From: Hyphomonadaceae bacterium
GTDB taxonomy: Bacteria; Pseudomonadota; Alphaproteobacteria; Caulobacterales; Aquidulcibacteraceae
DNA: 64,000 bases
Reading direction: 5' to 3'
Assembly (NCBI GenBank): GCA_019753175.1
Contig: JAIELK010000027.1
Location: forward strand, 1-64,000
Part shown: piece after piece, positions 1 through 9,748 of the stretch
Position numbering within the stretch: the stretch's first letter is position 1
How the letters are laid out: each line of letters opens with the position of its first letter
Program-made: the position numbers and the translations under genes
Notes under the pieces: generated by a model
The model's input: the letters and a program-made list of their open reading frames with translations, nothing else
What the model was told of the DNA's origin: nothing
The model's database searches: none

Positions 1-256
1 TACGCCGCACAATGGGCGCGAAACGAAGAGCTTGAAGAACGCCCATCGGGGGCGTTTGATGACGACCGGAATCCAGTCCCAGCTGGATAAAGCGCGGGGG
101 GCACATCACCTTGTTACTGAAGAACGCCATGCAGGCCTTCTGCGCGCACGCGCTCGCTCCATCTAACGATCGGGAGAATGTTTTGCTTTTCGCTCAACTT
201 TTCGCGGCGACCCGCATCTATCACCTCTATCGCAGCGCGTCCCAGAATGGCTGGCT
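1..256. other. Left edge, possible tail of an upstream gene
   Basis: No complete gene is visible here. Plus frame 1 is open from the edge to a TAA at 88-90 and would end in ...DDDRNPVPAG; plus frame 2 is open to a TAA at 164-166. Either could be the C-terminus of a gene that starts outside the window, and I cannot choose between them. After 166 the stretch is short and has no recognisable signal apart from a GGGAG ahead of an ATG at 178 that opens a frame without coding character. Confidence 0.25.
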
Positions 257-1228
257 TTGAGCCTGCGCCGCTTGCTCCGTGCGGTCCTCGCATGCATCGC
301 CGCCGCGTTGTTTTTGATGAGCTTGGCTATATATGTCGGCGGGGCTTTCTCCTCGCGCTTGGATGTTTTCGCAGGCGCGACGCCTTTGCTTGTTGCTGTA
401 GGCCTCTTGGTCAGCGCCGTCGCCCATCTTTCAGGCGCCCACCGGCTCGCGATAGGGGCGCTGCTTGCCATGGCGCCCGCAGGCGCGATCGTCAGCGCCG
501 AATTGCTCGGCGCGCCTCGCCCGCCTTCGCCGCCGTCAGCCACCACGCTGAAAATTCTCAGCTTGAATATGCACGCCTACAATTTCCGTGTGGATGAGAT
601 CGCGCAGCTCATTATCGATGAAAACCCAGACATCGTGCTGTTGCAGGAATCCCAGTACGGCGGCAGATGGATTGGCGAGGCAATGCAGGAACGTTTTCCA
701 ACCCGGATTACCAACTACCGGCATTGTTCGACGCAAATCCTGTCAAGGCTTCGCCTGGTCGAGACGTTCCACAATGAGGATTGCACGGCGGCGGTCGCAC
801 GCCTCGCCGTGCCGAGCGTGAATGGCGATGCCGGCATCCTCGTCGCCTCCGTCCATGTCCCTCGCGCCAGCCGCCCTGCTGCGATCCTGCACAGCAGAAT
901 GACGCAATGGGCCCATGAGAGCGCAATCGTGGGCGGCGATTTCAATCGCACACCGTGGTCATGGGCGCTGCGTCGGTTCGACGGCATTCAGAATGTCCAT
1001 CGAAGAACGCGCGCTTTGCCGACTTGGCCTACGCAGCGCGCTTGGCCGCGCGGCAAGAGATTCGCTTTTCCATTCCTTCCCATTGACCACATCTACGCCA
1101 CGTCGGATTGGACGACTGTGAGCGTCCGCCGCGGCCGTGATGTCGGTTCAGACCACTACCCCGTCATCGTGGAGCTTGCACGGCGTCCTCCGCAGCCCGG
1201 AGCCGCTAACGGCAACCCGCAACGTTGA
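257..1228 (+). CDS. Membrane-anchored endonuclease/exonuclease/phosphatase family protein
   Basis: About 323 residues. The first 85 hold three hydrophobic segments, so the enzyme is tethered to the inner membrane. From about residue 95 the EEP fold is clear: LSLNMH at the first strand, LLQE with the metal-binding Glu, GGDFN with the Asp/Asn pair, IDHIY, and the terminal SDHYP with the catalytic His. This family hydrolyses phosphodiesters or phosphoesters in nucleic acids, lipids or inositol phosphates; the layout resembles YafD-type proteins and the true substrate is unknown. The start is a TTG without a strong ribosome site, so the exact N-terminus is uncertain. It overlaps the next gene by four bases, implying translational coupling. 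Confidence 0.82.
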   Translation: MSLRRLLRAVLACIAAALFLMSLAIYVGGAFSSRLDVFAGATPLLVAVGLLVSAVAHLSGAHRLAIGALLAMAPAGAIVSAELLGAPRPPSPPSATTLKILSLNMHAYNFRVDEIAQLIIDENPDIVLLQESQYGGRWIGEAMQERFPTRITNYRHCSTQILSRLRLVETFHNEDCTAAVARLAVPSVNGDAGILVASVHVPRASRPAAILHSRMTQWAHESAIVGGDFNRTPWSWALRRFDGIQNVHRRTRALPTWPTQRAWPRGKRFAFPFLPIDHIYATSDWTTVSVRRGRDVGSDHYPVIVELARRPPQPGAANGNPQR

Positions 1229-2082
1229 GAACAGCCGTGGACATACAATACGTCGCTTGGAAAATTTTGGCGTTTATCTCTACGCCATCTAGTTTGCTGG
1301 TCACTGCACTCGCTGCATGTTTTTTGTGGCCGCGGGTTTACCCCCAGCACACAAAAATTGCGGCACGGATCGGCGCATGCGCCCTGCTCGTTTTGGTCCT
1401 TGCGGCTTTTAGCCCAATCCCCACCTGGGCGCTTCGTTCGCTGGAAGAGCGCTTTCAACCGTTTGACGCCTCCTCTCTTGAAGGGCCGCCTGCGGCCATT
1501 GCTGTTTTGGGCGGCGGCATGAGCATCGCGGAGGTCGGCGGCCGCAGAGAAGAACTTTTGAACGACGCCGCTGACCGGATTCGCCTTGGCGCGTCTTTAG
1601 CCAGAACGTTTCCAGATGCATCTGTCTACGTCCTCGGCGGACAGGCCTTCGCACATGCCGGCGGCGCCCCTGAAGCAGAAGCCATGGCCAACCTGCTTTC
1701 GGAACTCGGCGTTGCGCGCGCGCGCATCGTGTTGGAGCGGACTTCGCGCACAACCGCCGAAAATGCGCGCAATTTCCGGCAAGCGTTTGAAGGCGCGGGA
1801 GCTGGCCAGGTGATTGTCGTCACCTCCGCCTTCCATATGCCGAGGGCGATGGCGTCGATGCGCGCCCAATGCATTAAGGCGGTCGCGGCGCCCACGGATT
1901 GGCGCGCCAATGACGAGACAGCGCTTCTCTCTTGGAGCGCCTCGGCGTCTCTGGCCACCACCGACCTCGTTGCGCGTGAGTACCTTGGGCTCTTAGCCTA
2001 TCGCCTGCGCGGGCTAACCGATGAACTCGTTCCCAGCGCCGTGGCCAAATCCTGTTCGCAGCGCATCAAGTTGCGCTCGTGA
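1225..2082 (+). CDS. YdcF/DUF218 family membrane protein (SanA/ElyC-like)
   Basis: About 285 residues. Two hydrophobic N-terminal segments (roughly 10-30 and 45-65) precede a DUF218 domain. The diagnostic features are AVLGGG at the first strand, YVLGG, a conserved Glu-Arg-Ser...Thr-x-Glu-Asn stretch (ERTSRTTAENA) and VTSAFHMPRA. Members such as ElyC and SanA act in envelope integrity and polyprenyl-carrier or peptidoglycan metabolism, which fits a position next to a polysaccharide cluster, but the activity here is unproven. It starts on a TTG overlapping the upstream stop codon; a GTG at 1237 with GAGA in front of it is an alternative start. Confidence 0.85.
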   Translation: MRTAVDIQYVAWKILAFISTPSSLLVTALAACFLWPRVYPQHTKIAARIGACALLVLVLAAFSPIPTWALRSLEERFQPFDASSLEGPPAAIAVLGGGMSIAEVGGRREELLNDAADRIRLGASLARTFPDASVYVLGGQAFAHAGGAPEAEAMANLLSELGVARARIVLERTSRTTAENARNFRQAFEGAGAGQVIVVTSAFHMPRAMASMRAQCIKAVAAPTDWRANDETALLSWSASASLATTDLVAREYLGLLAYRLRGLTDELVPSAVAKSCSQRIKLRS

Positions 2083-2110
2083 TCACCTTCGGGGCGGGCC
2101 TCAGCGAGCC

Positions 2111-2839
2111 TCAGACAAAGCCCTTACCGCTCACGATCACACGCACCGTCTTGGCCATGAGCGCGAGATCGGCGCGCAATGACACAGAACGCGCATAGAG
2201 CGCATCAAGACGCGCTTTGCGCCGCGGTGATACTTGATTACGGCCGTTCACCTGAGCAAGGCCGCTAATGCCTGGACGCACGCTCAGCGCCGCAGGGAAC
2301 TTCGTCCGCTCGCGTGCGCCGGGGTCGCTCGCCAACAATGGCCGTGGACCGATCAAGCTCATATCGCCCTTCAGCACGCTGAATAATTGGGGCAATTCAT
2401 CGAGACCCGTGCGCCGTAGAAACTTGCCGACTGGCGTAAATTCAAACTCGACCACGCCTAAAGCCTCGCGGGGCTTGAGGGCGGCGCCCTGGCGCAGCGT
2501 GCGAAATTTTGGCATCCGGAAATGACGCCCATCGCGACCCACCCGCGTCGACCAAAAAATTGCTGGCCCTTTGCTCGTGGTCACGACCAGACCCCAGACC
2601 AACGCCATGACCAGACTGAGCACAATGAGCGCGACGCTCGAAACACCCACATCAAATAGACGCTTTGCGGCGAGAGAGAGCGCGCGCCGCAGCGCGGACC
2701 GCCGAGATCGGCGGCGCGCGGGAATGCGGGTCGGGTCAAGAGCCGGGACCGCCTCTGCGAAAGGCGCACCCAACGCCGCTTGTTTGGCTCGGCTGCGCAC
2801 AGCGGTCACGCGTCGTTCCTCAGTCGCATGGACCGTCAT
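2111..2839 (-). CDS. Sugar transferase (polyprenyl-phosphate sugar-1-phosphate transferase)
   Basis: About 242 residues, the short PglC/PssY-like form with one membrane segment (about 60-85) and the bacterial sugar transferase domain. Visible signatures are KRLFD just before the membrane helix, RVGRDGRHFRMPKFRT, and the catalytic-type LDELPQL followed by KGDMSLIGPRPLL, then GLAQVNGR. It should load the first sugar phosphate onto undecaprenyl phosphate and so begin an exopolysaccharide or holdfast-like glycan. The first 55 residues are rich in Arg and Ala and look disordered. It is the last gene of the minus-strand polysaccharide block, 159 bases after the autokinase gene. Confidence 0.93.
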   Translation of the reverse strand: MTVHATEERRVTAVRSRAKQAALGAPFAEAVPALDPTRIPARRRSRRSALRRALSLAAKRLFDVGVSSVALIVLSLVMALVWGLVVTTSKGPAIFWSTRVGRDGRHFRMPKFRTLRQGAALKPREALGVVEFEFTPVGKFLRRTGLDELPQLFSVLKGDMSLIGPRPLLASDPGARERTKFPAALSVRPGISGLAQVNGRNQVSPRRKARLDALYARSVSLRADLALMAKTVRVIVSGKGFV

Positions 2840-2998
2840 TTTGAATTACACCCCAGCCCAAACCTTCTTATCGGGATGTTAACCAGGTCGGAGGTGCAAT
2901 CAACCTAATTTTAGCAAATGTTATATGTCGCTCTCGCTTGAGGCGCAAAAGACGCACTTGCGCCGCCCAAACATCATGCGGCGCCTCGAACTTGGGCA

Positions 2999-5302
2999 TC
3001 AATACGCGTAGTATTTGTTGTTGCCGTAGTGGAGAGAGCCATAATAGTCGATGCGCGCGTCCGCGCCTGCCACGCAATTGAGGGCGACGCCGTGGATCTC
3101 GGCATTGGCAATCTCAAGTTCTCTCATGGCGCTCTTGACCGCAGCAGCAGGCGTTTTGTCAGCGCGCACGACCATAACGGTCAGATCGGCGCCCGCAGCC
3201 ACCGTCCGCGTGTCGGCGACATGAAGCACCGGTGCGCAATCAAGAATAATGAGGTCAAAAGCCTCGCGCAGCTCCCCCATGAACTCCGCCATGGCGCGGG
3301 AGGAGAAAACATCGAGTGGCGTAAACGCCGCGGCTCGGCCAGTCAGGACCTGAAGTGAGGTCTCCTCATCCTGCTGGAACACTTCTGACCAGGGGAGATC
3401 ACTGGTGAGCGCGCCCACGAGCCCTGTCCCCTCGGACAGCCCCATAAGATCGGCCAAGGATTGTCTGCGGAGGTCGCAATCGACGAGCGCCACGCGTTGG
3501 CCCGCCATTGCGGCCACACGCCCCAAACACAGCGCCACCGTTGTCTTGCCCTCATTGGCGAGAGCCGAGGTCACCGCGATGACCTGCACGCGCTTATCAA
3601 TGCGCGCATGCACCACCGACGTGCGCAGAACGCGAAACGCCTCGGCGAAGTCCGACATGGGTTTTTCAACCACATAACCGGCCGGGTGTCGCTGCAAGGG
3701 CGGCAGCGTCCGATAGCGAACTTTGCCCAATTTCGGCATGGCCGCGACTGCGCGCTTACTGACTTTGCGCTCGACGTCTTGCGGGGAAGACACGGTGCGA
3801 TCAAGCGTCTCCACCAGGAATGCCGCGCCCACGCCAAGCAAGAGCGCGAAGATGATTGCTGACTGCAGCGCAGACTGCATGTTGGGGCTCGCAGGGCGCC
3901 CCGGCGGGGTCGCCGAGGTCATCACGCGGGCATTGGCGGAGGGCAAAGCGGCCTGACTTTCGACTTCCTCGACACGCTGGATGAAGGATTGGTGCACGCT
4001 GCGCGCGGCCTCCGCCTCGCGAATGAGCTGACGATATTGGATCACGGCCTCATTATTGGCCGCGTCCAGCGTCAAAGTCTCGGCGCCGAAGTTCTGCTGC
4101 AGGGACGCCAATCGTCGGCGCGCCACTTCGACTTCGTTCCGCAAGCCCGTTGTCACGCGTTCAATTTCGCTGACGATGCGCGCCCGCAGGGTCTGAAGCT
4201 CCAGACGCCCGCTCAGAACGTCTGGATGGCGCGCGCCATACCGTTCTTCAATATCCACCTGGCGACGCTGCAACTCGGCTTCTTGGCCGCGCAATTGCTG
4301 CAACAAAGCAGAATTCGCCGCGCCCGCAATGAGATCGGGCGATCCGCCGCGCGCGATAAGCGCCTCCACCTGGCCCAGACGCGCCTGCTTCTCCGTCAGA
4401 TCCGCCCGCGCTTGAGCCAGCATGGTTTGCACGTCTGCAGGTTGGTCTCCCCCGCCAAACGAGGGCAACCCATTGGCAACCCGAAATTCTTCTGCCGCTC
4501 TTTCCTTTTGCTGGACTTCAACGGCGAGTTCGGTTGCGCGCGTCCGCAGGAAATCCTGCGCGCGTTCGGTGGCGGAGAATTGCGATTCCGTTTGTTGATC
4601 AAGATAGGCTTGCGCTGTCGCGTTGGCGATCGCTGCGGCCTGCGGGCGCGACAGAGACCGCGCAGACACTTCAATCACAAAGCTTGTTCCCCGTCGCTGC
4701 GCGCTCACCTCGCGCGCAAGCCTTCGGGCTATGGCTTGACGTAATTCTGTCCGATCTTCGACGCTAAGGGCATCCAGGTTGGCTTCCGGTGAAGATTGCG
4801 GAGCGCCGCCAGAGCGGTTGGCGATCGCGCCCACGATAGGCGCGATCAGACGCTCCAGGCCTGAGGGAACGCGCAGCATGCCGTTCCATTCGGGATCTTC
4901 GTCGAGACGCAGCGCGTCCACCACCCGGATCATCACGTCGGGCGAGCGCATCACCTCGATTTCTGAGTCAATCGCGTCGTCGGAGGAGCTGGAGCGGGTG
5001 ACCAATTCCTGATCGGTTATGACCTGCTCGCGCACGGGATTGATCAAAAGGAGCGCCGTCGCCTGATAGATTTTCGGCGAGAGCGCAGCCGAGCCATAGC
5101 TCAACGCAAACACCACAAGCGCTATTGGCAGCGCGATCATCCAGCGCCGAAGCAATATCCCGATGAAGCCCCAAATCTGGTCGCCGCCCCCCTCCTCGGG
5201 CGCACTGAAGGCGCGCGCCTGTGCGCCGGGCGCCCAGAGATCAGGGGTCTCGTCATCAGTGCGCCTGAGGGGCACGATCTTGGGTTCCGCCTTGGGGTCC
5301 AA
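2999..5302 (-). CDS. Polysaccharide co-polymerase and tyrosine autokinase (Wzc/ExoP/GumC type)
   Basis: 767 residues. Two membrane helices (about 50-72 and 480-500) enclose a periplasmic Wzz domain with long coiled coils. The cytoplasmic BY-kinase domain shows Walker A at about 580-590 (ALANEGKTT), Walker A' VALVDCDLRR at about 604 and Walker B LIILDCAP at about 685. The last 15 residues hold a tyrosine cluster, Tyr 753, 754, 759, 764, 765 and 767, the usual autophosphorylation tail. It controls chain length and export together with the outer-membrane lipoprotein encoded upstream in the same block. Unlike firmicute systems, sensor and kinase are one chain, as is normal in proteobacteria. Confidence 0.95.
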   Translation of the reverse strand: MDPKAEPKIVPLRRTDDETPDLWAPGAQARAFSAPEEGGGDQIWGFIGILLRRWMIALPIALVVFALSYGSAALSPKIYQATALLLINPVREQVITDQELVTRSSSSDDAIDSEIEVMRSPDVMIRVVDALRLDEDPEWNGMLRVPSGLERLIAPIVGAIANRSGGAPQSSPEANLDALSVEDRTELRQAIARRLAREVSAQRRGTSFVIEVSARSLSRPQAAAIANATAQAYLDQQTESQFSATERAQDFLRTRATELAVEVQQKERAAEEFRVANGLPSFGGGDQPADVQTMLAQARADLTEKQARLGQVEALIARGGSPDLIAGAANSALLQQLRGQEAELQRRQVDIEERYGARHPDVLSGRLELQTLRARIVSEIERVTTGLRNEVEVARRRLASLQQNFGAETLTLDAANNEAVIQYRQLIREAEAARSVHQSFIQRVEEVESQAALPSANARVMTSATPPGRPASPNMQSALQSAIIFALLLGVGAAFLVETLDRTVSSPQDVERKVSKRAVAAMPKLGKVRYRTLPPLQRHPAGYVVEKPMSDFAEAFRVLRTSVVHARIDKRVQVIAVTSALANEGKTTVALCLGRVAAMAGQRVALVDCDLRRQSLADLMGLSEGTGLVGALTSDLPWSEVFQQDEETSLQVLTGRAAAFTPLDVFSSRAMAEFMGELREAFDLIILDCAPVLHVADTRTVAAGADLTVMVVRADKTPAAAVKSAMRELEIANAEIHGVALNCVAGADARIDYYGSLHYGNNKYYAY

Positions 5303-5335
5303 CGGACTAACCTAATGATTGATGCGCCCGCGAAA

Positions 5336-6646
5336 TCAACGGCGCAGGCTAATTCCAATTAGTCCAATGTTTGAGTCATAATTCCGACCGGCATCCAGCC
5401 CTTCTGAGGTCTGTTCGATGTGACCGGCCGAAAACGTGAGCGCAACATTGCGGTTCAGTTCGTAGGCCACGGACGCGCGTGCATCCCAGCGCTCATCTTC
5501 GCGGTCAATTTCGACATATTCATCGCGGCTATACCCAGCGCCGACGCTGAGCTGGATGTTGCGCCTGAATTCATAGACGAGTTCAAGATTGGCGTCCGTT
5601 CCCACTAAAGTTGCCGCTTGAACCGTGTTGGACTCCTGGATAGAGCGCTCGCCCGAGATCGAAATAGTCACCAATTCGTCAGGAAAAAGCTCCACACTCG
5701 CGCGCGCGGTCGCGCCGCTCTGCTCCGGCGTGAGCGGATTGTCGTAGGTCTGTTCCAGCGTCCCCACCGCGATGTCGCCGCGCATAAGGCGCGTAATGTC
5801 AAAGCTCACCCCCGCCATGTAGGCCACGCCCTCGGAATCTCGGTCTTCAGACACAGCCGGTGGGTCTAGGTCATGGTCGCGCTGGTTGGACGACGCCGAC
5901 ACAAACAGGGACGTGCTGTCCGTGAGGGCAATGTCGGCGCGTACATTGTAGGTCGTGGTCGTGACGTCGCGCTCATCGACATTCACAAACGCGCCACTGG
6001 TCAATTCAACGTCCTCAAAGTCAGGCGTGGACTGGGATGCGCTGCCGGAAACACGTAGTCGGTTGAACTCCTTGCTGAAGCCGACATTGATCGTGGTCGA
6101 TTGCGATCGCGCGGGTTCCTTGAGTGTGATGGCAGGATCGGCAAAGCCGACGGGCTCAGCCGTATCGGCAAAGCTGACGCCGGCTGTAAGCGCAAAGGTC
6201 CTATCGACATCAAGGCGGCCATCCACGGACGCCACGTAGTCTGTCGTGGTGTAGGAATTGGAAGTCCCGTCCCCGCCTTCATAGGTCGTGCTCGGCACGT
6301 TGACGCGGGCGTTCAGCCCATGGCGGGCCCAATCGGACAGCAGATCTAGAGAACCCGTGACGCGGTAGACCGGGGAATCCTCAGGATTGGCTTCACTTGC
6401 AGCATAGTTTTCGCTGAAGCCCGCTTCCAACGCGAGCGCCGGTTTGACGCGGAAGAGCCCCAGGCGCAAGCTGTCATCGACCTCTCGCGCTGCGCGACGC
6501 TGCGCGACGCTTTCGTTGCGATCGCGGCGAAAATAATCTCCCCCGCTCGCGTCAGGGTCCGATTGGCCAAACGCCTGCGTTGCAATGCCTGACGCCAGCC
6601 CCACGCTCGCCAGTACCCGCGTGAACACACCCAATTGCTTGCCCAT
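5336..6646 (-). CDS. Outer-membrane beta-barrel protein of the polysaccharide cluster (BBP2-like)
   Basis: About 436 residues from an ATG at 6646; the reading frame continues upstream to 6664, but this start gives a clean signal peptide (MGKQLGVFTRVLASVGLASG...AFGQ). The mature protein is made of alternating hydrophobic/polar strands, many ending in aromatic residues, and closes with LIGISLRR. It has no cysteine in the barrel part. Its length and its place between export lipoprotein and co-polymerase match the putative beta-barrel porin 2 proteins found in exopolysaccharide operons (VpsM-like), which probably help move the polymer across the outer membrane. The specific role is inferred from context. 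Confidence 0.8.
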   Translation of the reverse strand: MGKQLGVFTRVLASVGLASGIATQAFGQSDPDASGGDYFRRDRNESVAQRRAAREVDDSLRLGLFRVKPALALEAGFSENYAASEANPEDSPVYRVTGSLDLLSDWARHGLNARVNVPSTTYEGGDGTSNSYTTTDYVASVDGRLDVDRTFALTAGVSFADTAEPVGFADPAITLKEPARSQSTTINVGFSKEFNRLRVSGSASQSTPDFEDVELTSGAFVNVDERDVTTTTYNVRADIALTDSTSLFVSASSNQRDHDLDPPAVSEDRDSEGVAYMAGVSFDITRLMRGDIAVGTLEQTYDNPLTPEQSGATARASVELFPDELVTISISGERSIQESNTVQAATLVGTDANLELVYEFRRNIQLSVGAGYSRDEYVEIDREDERWDARASVAYELNRNVALTFSAGHIEQTSEGLDAGRNYDSNIGLIGISLRR

Positions 6647-6751
6647 CACGCCAGCCCCCAACATGCCTTCGCGGTTATAATTAACAAACCCCTAACTCTA
6701 ATCTTCCAGCAAAGTTGGTTCGAAGGCAACACAATAACGCTGGTTGCGGCG

Positions 6752-7318
6752 TTAGAAGCGCCGCTCTGGAATGCGAATGGTGTCGCCGGGGCGTATCGGG
6801 GTCGTGCTGGTCAGCGGATAATCGCGTTCGCCAGCATCTTCAGCGTGCTTAATGAAGACCCGTGAGCGGGTCGCGCGATAGGTAAAACCGCCCGCGGCCG
6901 CCACTGCGTTCACCACCGTGATCCCAGGGGTGTACGGATAGGTGCCAGGCGCGCCGACCTCGCCCATGAGATAAAATGGTCGATAGGTCACCACTTCAAC
7001 CGTAATGCGCGGCTGGCGCACGAAGCCGTCTTGCAAAATTTCTGTGAGAGATGTCACTAATTCGGGCACAGTCTTGCCGCTTGCGGGCACATCGCCCACC
7101 AATGGGTAAGCGATAGAGCCTGCGCCGCCGACCTGAAATTGTCCTGACAGGCGTTCTTCATTGAAGACCGCAATGCGAACGACATCGCCGGGGCCAAGTC
7201 GATAATCAACCAAGGCGGATTGGGTCTGGGGGTCGCCTGCCTGAATCGACCCCGATACGCAGGCCCCGAGCAAGCCGAGGCCCAGTGCGCCCACGGCGCG
7301 TCGCGTATACTCGTTCAT
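6752..7318 (-). CDS. Polysaccharide export lipoprotein (Wza/GumB/HfsD-like)
   Basis: 188 residues from an ATG at 7318, preceded by GGAGGGG at a good distance; an upstream in-frame ATG at 7333 lacks such a site. A lipobox LLGAC ends the signal peptide, so the protein is a lipoprotein. The Poly_export domain follows (DYRLGPGDVVRIAVFNEERLSG), then a SLBB-type segment with YFLMGEV-like residues (FYLMGEVGAPGTYPY) and GDTIRIPER near the end. It should form the periplasmic/outer-membrane export channel and pairs with the autokinase. It is the first gene of the minus-strand polysaccharide block. Confidence 0.93.
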   Translation of the reverse strand: MNEYTRRAVGALGLGLLGACVSGSIQAGDPQTQSALVDYRLGPGDVVRIAVFNEERLSGQFQVGGAGSIAYPLVGDVPASGKTVPELVTSLTEILQDGFVRQPRITVEVVTYRPFYLMGEVGAPGTYPYTPGITVVNAVAAAGGFTYRATRSRVFIKHAEDAGERDYPLTSTTPIRPGDTIRIPERRF

Positions 7319-7527
7319 AAAGCACCCCTCCAATGGCTTGGATAATGTTAGGCAAACTCGCCTCTATCCGCCTCCGTCTACGTCATTGAGACTAACCATT
7401 CAAACGCGCCAAGTCCCCTCAGGGCGCGCCGCAGAACAGCTAAAGTTTGGCGTCTCTGTCGCGACGCCTGCTGGCTCCAATATTTGGTAATTTTAAGGCT
7501 AGGTCTGCAGCGCCGGTGGGCGTTACG

Positions 7528-8889
7528 ATGGCTTGCTCTGGGGGGGAATTCATTGTGCGAGAGTTTTTAGGGTTGCTTCGCCTTGGACCCGCCTGGGCGT
7601 TGGGGCCTATGGTCATATTGCTTGGGTTGATCCTGCAGGGCGGCGACACGCATGTCTTGAACGCCCTTTTGGCGAGCGCGCTGCTTGCTTGCGCGGCCCT
7701 GGCGGTTGCGTGCGCGCCGTCGCCAGTCTTGCGCGACGTGTTCGCCGTTCAAGGGTTCTCTATTTTTTTGGGCGCGAGCTTTCTTGTTTGGTGCGCATTG
7801 ACCGCGTGGCCGTTGCTGCCTGCGCTGCACGAACGCTTCGCCCATCCCTTGTCCGAATTTTTCCTGTGGCGCGCGCCGGGGGTGTCTTTATCGCCGACAG
7901 AGACGCTGCTTGGCGTGGTGTTCATGATGGCGCCGGGCGCAGCTTTTTTCCTGGGGGCGATGGCATCGGTCGAGCCGCGCGCGCGCGTATGGGGCGTGCG
8001 CGCGCTGGCGCTTGTGGCTCTCATGTTTTCGCTTGTTTCGCTGGGCGATTTCGCGCGGGCAAGCGCTGGACGTCTTGATGCGGGCCTCAGTTCGCCCAAT
8101 GTGGCGGCCGCGCTCTTCGGGGGTTTGGGGCTGTTGTCGCTAAGTGTGGCGCTGCGCGCAGCGCGTCGCTCCAATCCCAACCAGGCGCTGCCGCGCGCGC
8201 TCGGGTTTTTGCAGGGCGTCGTCAGCGCACCCTTTAGTGCGGCCGCTGCCTTCATGGCGTTCATGTGTGTGATGCTGACCGCCTCGCGCGGGGGCGCTTT
8301 GGCAGTCGGCGTTGGCCTTATTGTGTTTGTCGCGGCCTTTGCATTGCGCACATCGTCCCCTTCCAAGAGCGGGTTTTCAATGCCGCGTCTGGTGTTGGGG
8401 CTCGCCCTGCCAATCGTCTTTGTTGTCCTCGCAAGTCTGGACACGCTGCTTACCCGCTTTGGCGAAGGCGAGGCCGCGATTGTCGGGCGTCAGCAATTGC
8501 TGGCAGCCCATCTTGAAACGTTCAGCCAGCGCCCGATTTTGGGACATGGGCTCAACACCTATGACCAACTAAATCTCCTGGCGATGACGCTCGAAAACAT
8601 GGGTCCGCTGCGTCAAGCGGGCGCGGCGCACAATATTTTTGTCCAATCCCTGGAAGAAACCGGGGTCGTCGGATTTGGACTGATTTTTCTGGCGGTGGCC
8701 GCCTGCCTCTTGCGTACACTCGTCAAAGTCTTCACGAGCAACCGCAGCCTTGAGTGGAACGCGGCGCTCCTTGGGATCTCAACCGTCTTCTTGGTCCACG
8801 GCGCCTTTGACTTCGCCTTGCAAGTCCCTGCCGTCGGCGCTCTCTACGCCTATGTCCTTGGTTTGTTGACGCCGAGACCCTGGGACTAA
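7528..8889 (+). CDS. O-antigen ligase/polymerase family membrane protein (Wzy_C)
   Basis: About 453 residues from ATG 7528 (GGTGGGCG in front); the frame is open from a TTG at 7447. Roughly a dozen hydrophobic helices are visible. The Wzy_C signature lies in the large late loop: RQQLLAAH..., ILGHGLNTYDQLN and GAAHNIFVQSLEETGVVG, with the conserved His-Asn. Such proteins polymerise lipid-linked repeat units or ligate them to an acceptor in the periplasm. It is transcribed away from the export genes across a region of about 200 bases that probably holds both promoters. Confidence 0.88.
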   Translation: MACSGGEFIVREFLGLLRLGPAWALGPMVILLGLILQGGDTHVLNALLASALLACAALAVACAPSPVLRDVFAVQGFSIFLGASFLVWCALTAWPLLPALHERFAHPLSEFFLWRAPGVSLSPTETLLGVVFMMAPGAAFFLGAMASVEPRARVWGVRALALVALMFSLVSLGDFARASAGRLDAGLSSPNVAAALFGGLGLLSLSVALRAARRSNPNQALPRALGFLQGVVSAPFSAAAAFMAFMCVMLTASRGGALAVGVGLIVFVAAFALRTSSPSKSGFSMPRLVLGLALPIVFVVLASLDTLLTRFGEGEAAIVGRQQLLAAHLETFSQRPILGHGLNTYDQLNLLAMTLENMGPLRQAGAAHNIFVQSLEETGVVGFGLIFLAVAACLLRTLVKVFTSNRSLEWNAALLGISTVFLVHGAFDFALQVPAVGALYAYVLGLLTPRPWD

Positions 8890-8967
8890 GCGAGCACAAA
8901 ACGGACCTTCCACGCGACCTCTCAGAAGCGGGGTCGAGGCAGCGCCAACGAGATCCGGCGCTAGGCC

Positions 8968-9657
8968 CTAGTTGTTTTTGTAGCCGCTGCCTTCAGCGCC
9001 GCCGCCCGTGGGGATATCCCCAAACCCGACCGGCGGCGCGGCCTCAGCAATTTGCGCAGTCGCGACATCCGCATCTGCGGCGGCCAACCGCGCAAGCCGA
9101 AGGGCTTCGCCCACTCCCGCCAACGTCGTGCCGCATGGCGTGGCCGATCCTGAGAGACCGAGCACGTCGCGCAAGCGTTGAACCAGCACGCTGTCTGGCG
9201 CAATGGCGCCCTGCGGTTCTCCTGCTAACTGGGCCAAAGCGGCCACGATGTCGTTGATGTCTGCCCCTTGCGTCGTTTGCGCGATGGTTGCGTATACCGC
9301 TTCCACTTGGGGGCACTCCTCGTCGCGGGTCGCAACTGTGCTCGTCTGCGCCACAATGCCTTGGTAAGGGCTCACAATACCTACCGGCCCGTACCCGGAG
9401 CGCGATGGCGGAATAGAGGCGCTAGAAGCGCCGGATGCGCTATCGGCGGCGCTTGGGTTTTCCCGAAGCTGATCAGCAAGCGTTTGCGCGGGAGGCGCCT
9501 CCACGGTCCAAACAGCGGTTTGATCAGGCCACAATAGATAGGCCAGACCGGTAGCCACGCAACCAAGTCCAAGCCCCAGTGCGATTGCGGGAAGCTTCAG
9601 CCGCTTACTCGCGCCCTTGCCTTCGGTTTCAGGAGCGTCGAAAGAATCCCGCGTCAT
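8968..9657 (-). CDS. Single-pass membrane protein of unknown function
   Basis: 229 residues. Residues 1-23 are polar and basic near the end, 24-46 form one membrane helix, and the rest is a Pro/Ala/Ser-rich linker followed by a small periplasmic domain with two cysteines (EECPQ and ATPCG) that could form a disulfide. I do not recognise the family. It is convergent with the polymerase gene and lies close to the transglutaminase-like gene, which is read in the same direction about 90 bases upstream, so it may belong to the polysaccharide locus. Confidence 0.65.
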   Translation of the reverse strand: MTRDSFDAPETEGKGASKRLKLPAIALGLGLGCVATGLAYLLWPDQTAVWTVEAPPAQTLADQLRENPSAADSASGASSASIPPSRSGYGPVGIVSPYQGIVAQTSTVATRDEECPQVEAVYATIAQTTQGADINDIVAALAQLAGEPQGAIAPDSVLVQRLRDVLGLSGSATPCGTTLAGVGEALRLARLAAADADVATAQIAEAAPPVGFGDIPTGGGAEGSGYKNN

Positions 9658-9748
9658 GATCAGCCCGCCTCAAGCCCGCCTATGCGCGACGCCGCGCGCA
9701 CACGATCTTTTGACGCGCGCTTGAATGAAGCGCAAGCGATAACGTTTC

